The translations under genes were made by a program, and so were the position numbers. From NCBI GenBank assembly GCA_033439255.1, contig CM065878.1, forward strand, positions 310,001 to 374,000: a DNA stretch of 64,000 bases, read 5' to 3'. The notes below the pieces were generated by a model. The model made no database searches. It was not told the origin of the DNA and saw nothing but the letters and a program-made list of their open reading frames with translations. The stretch's first letter is position 1, and the number at the start of each line of letters is the position of its first letter. This DNA is from Hericium rajendrae (lineage: Eukaryota; Basidiomycota; Agaricomycetes; Russulales; Hericiaceae). Positions 44,211 to 54,410 of this stretch are shown here, piece by piece.

Positions 44211-44780
44211 GCATCTCACAACCCGTTTTGCTTAGTATCATAAGCAAGCAGACTGCTGAGACAGATTACGCAGGCGAACACACTATAAAACTCGGCCATA
44301 AGATTGGGGCAAGGCAGAAGATATACTGATATTATTTTCAAGATTTATGGTGAGCCTATGTATTTGATTTCTATAGACGAAGGGCGTTTTGGCCTGTGGT
44401 CATGTGCTGCGACTTCACAGTCGATATGCATCGCAAGGCCGTTCAAGTTGAAGCATCCCTCATTTATAGCTCATGTTCAGGCATAGTGAGGGCAGGGGCA
44501 CAATATATTAGCAATAGACAGACATAGGTAAAACAACAAACAGAGTAACGACAGCCACAAACATGTACAAAGCACGAGACAAGCAACAATGCGTAGATAT
44601 ACTGCAGGTAAATAGGGCCGTGCAAAGACGAGCAGAACAGAGATTTGGTGTTGAAACCAGGGGGTGTAAGCAACAAGTGTCCAGATGAGAGATCTTAGAT
44701 GGAGTCGAGGACATATGTATGTATGTATGTATATTGTGCGACAAAAAAAAAAAGAACCGGCCCCGCCCGGGTGCAGACGT
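44211..44780. other. Spacer with possible promoter
   Basis: Contains CACTATAAAACTCGG near 44280. No gene seen. A tgta microsatellite lies near 44715. Confidence 0.3.
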
Positions 44781-46099
44781 CTACAGTGGGTGGGCATCGA
44801 GCCAAGCCATGGCGGCCTCACGAGTGCGGAACTTCTTGTACCACGACTGGAAGTACCCCAGGATGAGCGGTGCCATTTCCTGCCATGTGTCGAAGATACC
44901 GTGCCGGTAGCCATGAGCTACAGCATAGTAGCGGCAAGTGGGATCGTGCTCCACAGGGCCCGGGACTGGATCCACATTAGAACTGGAGGCTTGCTGTGAG
45001 GGGTCGCCATAATGCTAATGAAGACTCAGCATTAGTACTTCAGCTAGGATACAATAGATACATACCACAGACACATGATGGGTCTGCGCAGGCTCCCTGC
45101 CTGTGACATTGACATTGACATTGACAGAGACCCCCGGATGCATGGTCAGGGAGACGGACGCGGAGGTAGAAGTCATCGAGCTGGACTGAGTCGAAGGAGT
45201 GGCTGCCCTGCCACGTTGTGGAAGTGGGCGAGGAGTAGCAGCGTGTTTAGTTGCAGCGGGCGAAGCTCTGCCAGGCTCTGACCGGTTGCCAAGGCCAAGG
45301 CCCCGCATGTAGTTAGCAAGACGAGCATCCTCGGCAGCGCGAAGGTGCACATCCTCAGCAGCACGATCGCGAACCTCAGCAGCACAGTGGCGAGCCTCGG
45401 CAGCACGGTGGCGAGCCTCGGCAGCGTTGAAGATAGCTCAGGTGTGAGCTTCCTCCTTGCATCTGAGATGAAAAGCCCAAGCAGCCTCCGCTGCCATCCA
45501 GGTAGGATATCGTTGGAAGACGGCATTGGAAAAGCCGTTGACTAAAGGCACGACACGGTGCCTCAAAGGAGTCGTGAGTGCCTTTTTTGGTCGGAGGAGG
45601 ATTAAATAACTTACCATCCACGAAAAATGCCGGTCTGGAGACCATTAGTTATGACATATATCCTCGCGTCTTGTAAGTCACCGCTCTGGGATGGCGACTG
45701 GGGCACGTGGGATGGTGACTGGGGCACGGGAGAGGGTGGCTCGGACTGGGGCTGAGGCACGGGAGGGGGTGCGGGTGGGACCCACCCGAACTCGGCGTTA
45801 TCGGGGTTGTTGGCACCAGTCTCAGAGCAGACAGTATTCTCAGATGCTGGGGGGCCATCGTAGAACTCATCCTCGTCAACATCGGCTCCAAGACATGTCA
45901 GACGTGGGACAGGATAAATGATGTTAGCATACTTACTAACGGTCTCAACTGTCGGAGGCAGGGGGCGATCGCTTCCCACGCCCTGACCAGCAGCAGTCTG
46001 GCCAGAACCCCTCTCCCCACCAGCATCCACGGCAGGAGAACCTGCCCCGGCGAGATGGGCAGAGGAGGGAGCAGACTTGGAGGCGGGGGGCTCATGCAT
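44781..46099 (-). pseudogene. Protein with two viroplasmin / RNase H1 N-terminal domains (one nonsense codon)
   Basis: Exons 46099-45615, 45561-45066 and 45014-44781 join in phase. N-terminus is low complexity with a PQ/PS-rich stretch (PPPVPQPQSEPPSPVP). Domain 1 spans the first intron: RIYVITNGLQTGIFRGW then HRVVPLVNGFSNAVFQR, YPTWMAAEAAW. An Ala/Arg coiled segment (RAAEARH repeats) and a Ser/Thr-rich region follow. Domain 2 is RYYAVAHGYRHGIFDTWQEM, then SWYKKFRTREAAMAWL. This fold binds RNA:DNA hybrids in RNase H1, but no catalytic RNase H domain is present here. TGA at 45438-45440 interrupts it, probably from CGA. Could be a host gene or a transposon passenger. Confidence 0.75.
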
Positions 46100-46169
46100 G
46101 AGGGGCAGAAGGAGGGAGGATACGGGAGATAAGTGAACTGGCCAGGCCTATATGTGAGGACAGAGCTTG

Positions 46170-46213
46170 ACTTGGTGGAAGAGGGCCAATGCTGTGCATG
46201 GCAAAACGATTCC
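46170..46213. repeat. Shared 45-bp repeat terminus, copy 3 (inverted)
   Basis: tggaagagggccaatgctgt then gcatggcaaaacgattcctt; the reverse complement matches the copies at 11384 and 14829. It joins the 'tgcatg' repeat directly, as copy 1 does. Confidence 0.6.
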
Positions 46214-46224
46214 TTTTTTTTTAT

Positions 46225-47424
46225 CATCAATGAAGCTATATAAATTACCATCATGTATGGCCATGTACAGGTATACTGACATCTTGCATGCAGGCCTGTA
46301 CCTCATGTCTTATACTTGGCATGTAGCATTGTGCTGGGGCCAGTGCCTCATGCATGCCTGCTACACCTCATGCCAGCTCACTATGCCTCATGTTCACTGG
46401 TCACACCCTATGCTGATCTACCACATCTCGATGTACCTTGTGGATGGGCCAGTGACAGCTTAGAGATGACTACAGCTGAATGTGAGCATGTCAGCCAGCA
46501 TAACTATATACATGCATTGTGTGTTGCTATGTGCAGGTGTGTCACCTGCCTGTACCTTGTGCCTCATGCCTCATACACAGACATACCAAGCCATGCATAG
46601 GCTTAGTGCCTTATGCATGCTCATCATGCTACACTACATCTTGCATACAAGCCACCATCCTATAGATGCTTACTGTACTTCATGTACAGGCCCACAGCAT
46701 CTTGACACTCTGCACATGCTTGCAGCATCCTGTGCATGGCCACCACACCCTGTTGATCTCCTGTACAAGCTAGTAGCAGCCTTACATATGGGCCTGTATG
46801 CCTTATGCTCACCCTCTATGCCTCATGCATGGCTCTCAATATCTCACACATCCTCACTGCACATTGCATCTTATATATAGGCCCACTACAGCTTAACATT
46901 GGTGAGCATGGCCACTGGACCTCCTGCACAGCTATGACACTTATCATGCCTTGTGCATGAACCTAGTGCCTTATGCACATATGTACTTTTGTTGTGCCTT
47001 ACCAGTGCACACATGCCTGCACATAGCTCTACCTGTACATGATGTGTACCATTGTGCATGTGTGCACTGTTTGAACTTGTAATATACTTGATTGTACTAG
47101 TAGCTATATGAAATATAATTGATTTTGGCTTTATATCTCTTGTACCTGATTGATCTGAGACAGTACTAATAGCAGAGATCATAGTAGGGACCATATAGAT
47201 CAGAGCAAGCCTTTGAATTTATATGATTTGTACAACAACTATAGCTATCCTTCAGAAACATGTAGCACTATATAGTGTCCAACTACTGTTATGATAGCTA
47301 TGATAGGCCTCATAGTCTTACATAGTTGAGAACTGTGGTGGCATAAATAGTGATAGACCTTATAGTGCTATGATAAAACATATAGATCAATACTGGGCTA
47401 TATGAAATTTCAATTTTTCAGATG
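46225..47424. repeat. 'tgcatg' degenerate repeat with gctatag tail; keeps an empty CATC-A site
   Basis: 46250-46560 is the inverted homologue of 7333-7585 plus 10892-11028. At about 46303-46310 (tacctcatgtct) it has the uninterrupted target of CATC-A. It goes on in loose tgccttatgcatg units to about 47060, then AT-rich gctatgatagc units, and ends AATTTTTCAGATG|AT, a CATC-type right end. A matching left end was not convincing. Confidence 0.6.
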
Positions 47425-47944
47425 ATACACACTACACCAACTTATATATGCACTCTTGGCTCACATTTTTTGACCTATGCATACTTTTGTTGATTAGCTT
47501 ACACATGTATCAACCTATGAGCATCACAACAAACTTATGTATGCTTCTACTACCTCATACATTTTCTGTTAGCCTGTGTACCTTCTATTGATTTGTATGC
47601 ATTGCTGCTAGCACCAAAGGCAGAATTTAATTTCTATATTTGGATTTTTTTTTCTGACTTTTACAAAAAATAACATAAATCATATCAGTTTTTTTTTTAA
47701 TAGAGCTTATATCTCTTCAATGTATAATCTAGTCAGTATTTTTCTATTTTACATGCATAAAATACTATAAAAATTGAATTCTTACCTTCAAATCATATTT
47801 TGTATACTGGCAGAAATTAGTGACCAAATATGGCAACTACTTTCTGGTAAAATTGCCTGTCGATTAGCATGAAGGTTTAGAGTAACAAAAAACTTATACA
47901 AATGCCTGAGAGCATCAATTGTGCAAACATCACTTTAAGTATAT
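47425..47944. other. AT-rich spacer
   Basis: No gene. tggcaga..ccaaatatggcaa at 47810-47850 resembles sequence at 53740-53900. Confidence 0.3.
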
Positions 47945-49491
47945 TAGGGTTCAACACAAGTGCACTCGTGGGTGACTTAGATCTGAACTTGCAGGTATTC
48001 AATCTGTCCAAGGTGCTGACCTGGATCCATGCAGATTTGCACCACTGGGTGATCTGGAGCTGCAGGTCAGGTATCTGTGACATCACAGATCACTTGCAAG
48101 TCAGTTGGTCTTAAAGTTGTATCTCACTTTTACGATGCCCTTCTCTTTGTTTTTTCATCTTAATCCTTCCCTTTTCACCATATCTCCTCAATTCAATGGC
48201 AGGATGGGTGTTATGGAGATTCGAGAGGCTTCTAGGTGAGTCCAAAAGCCTTTTATTTCATTGTACTGTGCTGATCTCAGGAGTCTCACTCGATAACAGG
48301 CAAGGCTCTCATTTTTCACTGTTCTTCGACAGGTTTCATGATGTTTGATGAGTTTCATGACATTCCACCATTTTTTGACATCATCCACCATATTTCGTGT
48401 ACCATCTGTGCTTCTCCCATCGTCCTCATCAACAGGTCAACCAGCCAACCGGCCCTCACCCATCTTCGACAACCAGCACTCATGTGCACCAGAAATTTAA
48501 TTCCCACTCACAACAGTAAGAGCATGCACAGTGCCAGTCTAGCGCTGCAACTGCAAGGCCCACAATGCCTGTCAGGTCTTGTTGCTACAGCATTGTTGCT
48601 ACAACAGCAAGGCTTGACATCTTTTTGCTGATCATCTGAGCAGTGTCTAGCATGCCTCAACAATACGCAGTTGTCTACAAACAGCTTTGCATATCCTTGC
48701 ATGTCTGAGACAGTGTGCATCTACCAATACATGCCCTGCCAGCATACACATTTTTGACTGCATGCCCCCACCATCCCATAGTCCATTGCTCAAACTACAT
48801 GTGTGCATTCATGCCCATGGACATCACACATGCCACTATGCATGCTGTCATATCATTCGTCTGACAGAAGCCCAATGTGAGGCAAGTTTTATATGCCATT
48901 AGTGCTATTCAACAATCAAAATGCACCCTCCCGGTCTCATTCCCAATTTTCATCCAAGCTGGTGATTATCATTTGTGTGTGCATGCCCACAGCTATGCCA
49001 GTACACCAGCACCCACATATGCTCCCCTTGCACATGTGCCAGCTCATGTGCACACACATACTCAAAGCTGCCCCACCGGCATGCACATGCCCATGTCGAT
49101 GCCACAAGTATGTCGCATGCAGCCTTTTGAATCCATGCCTTGCTTGTAGACTTTATACACTTCATGGGTATGACAAGATATAGTGATAATGGGCATATGT
49201 GATTGAAGCTGTAAGTTAGTGTTGGCAGATGACATATAGTATGTAGTTAGTTAGGGATCATGACATATAGATTTGAACTTTGCAATATAATATGTTAACC
49301 AAAATAAAGTTTGGATAGCAGGTTACCCACAGGTCACTCACAGGTCAATGAGTTTGAGCACAACCTTGATCTGGATTTGTATAGGTCTCAGCCACCAGGT
49401 GATCTGGATCTACAAGTTAGATACCTGCAGGTCAATTTTGTGGGTATACCCATGTTGATCTACAGGTGACTCTGACTCGTGTTGAACCCTA
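47945..49491. mobile_element. Non-autonomous hAT-type TIR element
   Basis: Starts TAGGGTTCAACACAAGTG and, reverse-complemented at the right end, TAGGGTTCAACACGAGTC. Flanks AAGTATAT (47937-47944) and AAGCATAT (49492-49499) form an 8-bp duplication with one mismatch, as expected for hAT. Subterminal gatctgcaggt-type words recur near both ends. No transposase frame. 1547 bp. Confidence 0.75.
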
Positions 49492-49499
49492 AAGCATAT

Positions 49500-50700
49500 A
49501 AAAAAACACTATTTAATCTAATCTAATCATGAGTAGTTCAGCTCCTACCTCTGATAACTCTACATTTTCTGCTATGTTATATATCTTAGTACCTGATTAT
49601 ATATATAATCTGGTATGTAATACAGTACACACTTGTCATATCTTATTATAATCAGCTCGATATATGATATACACTATTATATATGCTTATATTATAAATA
49701 CTTGTAATATCTACAAATCAAACAAGATTCAAGATTGAATATATGATCAATGTCAAACATTGTATTGTTGAACAAAGCTAATGACCAATCACGTGATCAA
49801 TAGCAGACCTTGTTCGGCCGCACAAGGTCTGGTGGCTGTGCTTAGCTTATGTCAGCAGTAGTTGATGTTGCGCTCTCTGCTTTCTCTTCTTTTCTTCAGA
49901 TAGCTTTGAAGTCAGTGTGATACTACCAGTAGTGCACACTAACTACAAGGCTTGGACACGCCCAGTTCCCATCTACAGTGAGTTGCGGCTGAGGTGTCCA
50001 ATGATGGTGTAGGGCCATCACCAACTTTTTGGATCTCTTCTGATGATGTGGCATAGAGATTGCACCATGGCCCTCTCAATACCACATGAATCAGAATGAG
50101 TGAAAGCTTGTTGGAATCAGATTTAGAATAGCTTTAGAATAGTGCCATAAACAGCAAGATAGCATGGCAAAATGCTGATCTATTGAACTATATGTCCGTG
50201 ATGATGTGGCAGACTAATTGCTTTATAGCTCTGCTGATACTGCATCAATCATAATGTATGAGGGCTTATTGAAATTGGATTTACAGTAGCTTTCTAACAG
50301 TATAGTTTACAACATTATAGCACCACTTGTTGTTGAGATAGGAGACAATACTCTTTTGCTGATGTGGCACATAAATCGAGAAATATCTCTGCTTGGAGTG
50401 ATCCGATTTTCATATTCTAAATTGGGTTGGAAAGATGTGATCAAACGTATTTGAACACAATTTACCGTTTGTCGATTGATTGCTTCGTTGCAGAGCTATA
50501 AAGCAATCACTGTATACAGTGTATTGGCTCTGTAGGCAACTTATGCTTATGTAAGCGGGCGCTAAGACCTTGTTCGGCCGCACAAGGTCTTGTAGGATCA
50601 CATGACCGACTCTCAGGACCCACTGCTACCGATAAATTGCATTTTTTGCTCATTTTATCAATAAGCAGTATGTACATTTGTTTCCTGTGTATCATTTTAG
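49500..50700. repeat. Spacer with two copies of a 26-bp palindromic motif
   Basis: AGACCTTGTTCGGCCGCACA followed by AGGTCT occurs at 49805-49830 and again at 50565-50590, each flanked by an ATCAC(G/A)TGA-like word. Between them lies a degenerate duplication of about 130 bp (gatgatgtggca units). No gene. Confidence 0.6.
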
Positions 50701-51272
50701 TGGCTGTATCTTTCTATAAGCAGTAAATTGTGTTAGAGACCAGCTTTCTGGTATATTTGGATGCATTTGAGAACAAGTGAATCAGTTGAGTACTGATTAA
50801 GTTAGCTGGAGTTCAAGCATTCTAGGGGAAAATGTAGAAACAATTTGCATTCTGCGAGTTTTGCACCGATCCTAACGCCTAAGGTACCGTCAGAAAGCTA
50901 TCAATAAGTAGATTCTGATGCATTTTAGAACGAGTAAATTGGTTGAGAATTGGCCTAGTTAGCTAGGGTTCAAGCATTTTAGAAGAGGAAAAAAAGAAAC
51001 ACTTTGCATTCTGTGAGTTCTTAACCGATTTGGATATGAAGTATGGTAGCAAAGCTATAAGTGAGTAGATTTAGACGCATTTGAGAACGAGTAAATCGGT
51101 GAAGAATGGACTGAGTTAGCTCAAGTTCAAGTGTCATAGAGGGAAAATGTAGAAATTCATTGCATTCTATGAGTTCTGCACAGATCAGGGTGCAAAAAAT
51201 ACTATCAGAAAGCAATAAATGAGCAGATCCAGATGCATTTGAGAACAGGTGAATTGGTTGAGAACTGATCAA
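50701..51272. repeat. Tandem repeat, about 155-bp unit, nearly four copies
   Basis: The word gatgcatttgagaacaagtg and its variants recur at about 50760, 50918, 51069 and 51231, each followed by aat(c/t)ggttgagaa and later by tttgcattctgtgag. Non-coding. Confidence 0.75.
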
Positions 51273-51289
51273 GTTACATTAAATCAAGA

Positions 51290-51434
51290 AAGTTTGGCCA
51301 GAGCTGGAGTTGAACCTGCAAACTCGTTAGATTGAAGATATGTGATTATATAAGCCAACTGCCTAATGGGCATAGTCATCGTTTTGGTGTCGTTTTCACT
51401 ATGAAAAGGCGGTATAGAGTAAACGATTCTAAGG
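51290..51434 (-). repeat. tRNA-like SINE candidate, copy 2
   Basis: Inverted homologue of 13196-13345. Reverse-complemented it contains GGCAGTTGGCTTATATAATC and the B-box-like GGTTCAACTCC. The right end is joined to the start of the tryptophan-rich gene region. Confidence 0.45.
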
Positions 51435-52585
51435 AATCGTAATGAAAGAGGAAATGGTACTTCTCCATGCTCGGACTCTTCGACGTGATTATTCAATGAC
51501 AGTCCGCATGGCGAGCCCTCTATGCATCATATCGGATTTGCCTCGCGCTCGACAGCTATCCCACGGCCTACGAATGGGAGGGAGCTGGAGGGCCCGTTCG
51601 ATGAGGGGAGTGAACCACCTCCCGAGCCACCTCCGAGCTATGCCATGCACGAAAAAAAGCCCGCAAAGCTGCAGGGTCAGACCCACTCAAAGCGCGCTTG
51701 GGCCACCGAGCTGAAACTCAAGGTGCTCCGCACATTAGTTCCGGCACATCTTGAGGCCCAGCAGCAAATAAACTACCTGAGTTTTGGCCCGTGGCCTATA
51801 GTCAGTGGTTTAACGACTTCTCCCATACCGACAAGCCCCCTGAAGGCAATGCTCCACCTCTTCGAGAGGTGAGGATATTCCAAAAATTACTGTCCGCATC
51901 CTGGGGACTAATGAATGCGTCAAACGCGTTGCAGCACATCAAACAATGGTTCGGCAACCACTCGTCACGAAGTGTCCATGGTCAGACAGGCCGCAAGAAG
52001 ACTATAAAGTTCGGTGGCAAGCGCAAGCGCACCAAGGTGCAAGCATATCAGCACCTGTTCTGGGAGTCGAAGCTGAACATCAGGAAAAACCGGAGTTTCG
52101 CTAAATCAGGTGATGTGGCACTGATGTGCCTATAGAAGCACTGATGGTAACTACCGGTGTTCTCCGGCAGATACTGTAGCTCATCTCATTCTATGGTAGC
52201 CTTCTGTAGCTCTCTGTAGTTATACTTTATTTTCAATTCATTATATTCCTTGAATGTTTCTGAAAAATAAGTTGTGCTTGTGTTCATCATATAGTTTGAC
52301 TTCTTTGATGACTCATGTACTGTCACCACAAGTGACATGTCACATACATATGTGGCGTGCCTCTTGCAGCTCTCCACTCTACATTTATGTCCTAGGGCAA
52401 GCAAAGCACAAGTCAAGAAAAAATGTGAGTGTATCCAAATTATCTTGATTAACATCTTCTAGGAGGTTTAACAGCACATCAGCAATTTTGGTTATGAAAA
52501 GGTATGTGTGATTGATGCTCTAACTAACAATCTTATATCCTAGATTTTGATGTTGTGCACCAAGAAGTGCACCGATTTGCATGTA

Positions 52586-52953
52586 CTGTACCATTTCGGT
52601 CGTAGGCTCGCGGGGGTCTGAGTGTGACCGAAATGTTCATAGGCTCGTTTGGCTCATTAGGCTCGCCGGCCCATGTGACCCGTGACCGAGCCTAAAATAA
52701 TAGGCTCGTTGACCTTTGTACACCCTTGTATGGCTCCAAATCCTGGCCAAGAACCTCAATAGATGCTCAAGAGTGCCTTTCAACACATAATTATAGTCCC
52801 GCGGAGCGAAAAATTTTCTCCTAAGAAGATTTTTTACTTCCTCTTAAATTTCGTAGGCTCGCCAGCCTCTGTGACCCGTGACCAAAGGTCGAATAGGCGT
52901 GGCTCGGAGGCCTCTGTGACCTGTGACCCGAGCCTACGACCGAAATGGTACAG
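52586..52953. mobile_element. MITE with 25-bp TIRs and TA target
   Basis: CTGTACCATTTCGGTCGTAG begins the element and its exact inverse ends it, continuing to GCTCG; both sides are flanked by TA. 368 bp, non-coding, with GTGACC(C)GTGACC subterminal words. TA flanks suggest a Tc1/mariner-type source; a hAT origin is not excluded because the flanks are themselves palindromic (GCATGTA / TACATGC). Confidence 0.7.
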
Positions 52954-52959
52954 TATGTA

Positions 52960-53645
52960 CATGCGTTCGAAAGGTACGGATCACCGCTTTCTGGAACACT
53001 AAACATATCTCCGGTGTGTTTCCTTGTTGTAACGATATTCCAGAAACATGTTTTGGCTGACAGTTTTAGGGATTTCATTCTAGTGGCTCCAGTTTTGCAG
53101 CTACCAGGTCGCATGATGGCTCGTTTGAAAGCTCTTGATGAGCTCTTTCCAACACGCCAAAAAAAGTCTGCGGTACGTCCATTCTTCGCTATGATACAGC
53201 CCATTCTTGTTTAGAGGGGCGATTTTTAGAAGTTCTCAGATCGGGTCATGCATGACACCGTTCGAAAGCTACGATCAACCGCTTTCCAGAACAGTTGAAA
53301 CGTTAGCGGTGTGTTCTCTCGTTGTTGAGATAGGCCTGAAACAATATTTGACCTCCATTTTCAGAGATTTTGCCCCTATGGGACGAGTTCTGCCCCTATC
53401 ATGGGGCATGAGGGCTTGCCCGAAAGCTATTGATTAGTGCTTTCAGATGGTTTAATCAGTTTCGTGGTGCGTGCAGTATTCAAGGCACTATGCCACTTTT
53501 TGTATCTACTAAAGGTCACCCATAGTGTTCGGGCTATAGTGCCTTCAATATTCAACGTATCACATCGTATAGGGCACCATTCGAAAGAGACGAATTACAC
53601 GGTTCGAACGGTACTAAGTACGTGCTAATCGGTTAAGAATTGATT
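52960..53645. repeat. Degenerate tandem repeat in CATC-D (about 280-bp unit)
   Basis: cgttcgaaaggtacggatca at 52966 and accgttcgaaagctacgatc at 53259 start similar units that share ggtgtgtt(t/c)(c/t)c(t/c)(t/c)gttgt; a third, weaker unit starts near 53578. Non-coding. Confidence 0.5.
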
Positions 53646-54149
53646 GTTGTAGAAGAGAAAGGGAGATCTGTCAGGGGGACCCAGACACTCTCCCATGCCC
53701 CTTTCAGCTGCGACGCATGCAACTAAGGAAGACAGATTGCCAAATATAGCAATCTTATTTTTGCCAGTACAAAGTAAATATAAGTTGATGTAGAACTAGC
53801 ATTACTAGATGTTTTAAAAAAACTTGTAAATAGTGTAACTTACGATGTATTCTGCAAGGGAGCAGAAACCAGATTGCCAAATATGGCAATCTGATTTCTG
53901 CCTTTGGTGTTGTTTGGCCTCAGGACTTGCCAGCAACGCGCGTCGTCTTTACCACTCTTCCTCACTCTCTCCTCACTCTCTCTCCTCATCCCTTTTTTTC
54001 TTCTCTTTCTTTTTCTCTTATATTATTGTAAGTCTTTTTTTCTTGGCTTCTCATTTCTTTTCAGGCCAGTTTGGTGCAAGAGGTGGCAACAAGAACGTAA
54101 AAGGTAAGTTAATTTGTTTGTATCTTAGAAGCTTCAGTACTGATGTGTA

Positions 54150-54410
54150 CGTCTATCTGCCCACCTATATGCTTGCCCACCCACCTATCTACTCGCTTGT
54201 CCATCTGCCCGCTTGCTTGCCCACCCACCTGCTCACTTGCTCACCCGCTCACCCGCTTGCCTGCTCACCCACACTTGCTTGCTCGCTCACCCACTTGCCT
54301 GCTCACCTGCTTATCTGCTTGTCCGCCCACCCACATGTCTGCCTGCCCACATTGCTCACCTGCACATCTACATGCCTGCACCCTGCACCCTTGCATGCCC
54401 CCCTTATATA
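54150..54410. repeat. C-rich minisatellite of CATC-D
   Basis: Units near 'ctgctcacccgcttgcccac', about 20 bp, directly downstream of the splice-donor consensus, in the same position as the GC-rich cores of the other CATC copies. Confidence 0.75.

Noticed and set aside
46225-47424. A fifth CATC element with left end CATCAATGAAG
   Set aside because: Only the right end (TTTTTCAGATG) fits. The proposed left end and its outer flank are both shared with the homologous repeat at 11360-11426, so it is not an insertion border.
50701-51272. CRISPR-like array
   Set aside because: Direct repeats are long, diverged and contiguous, with no short conserved repeat plus unique spacers, and the genome is eukaryotic.
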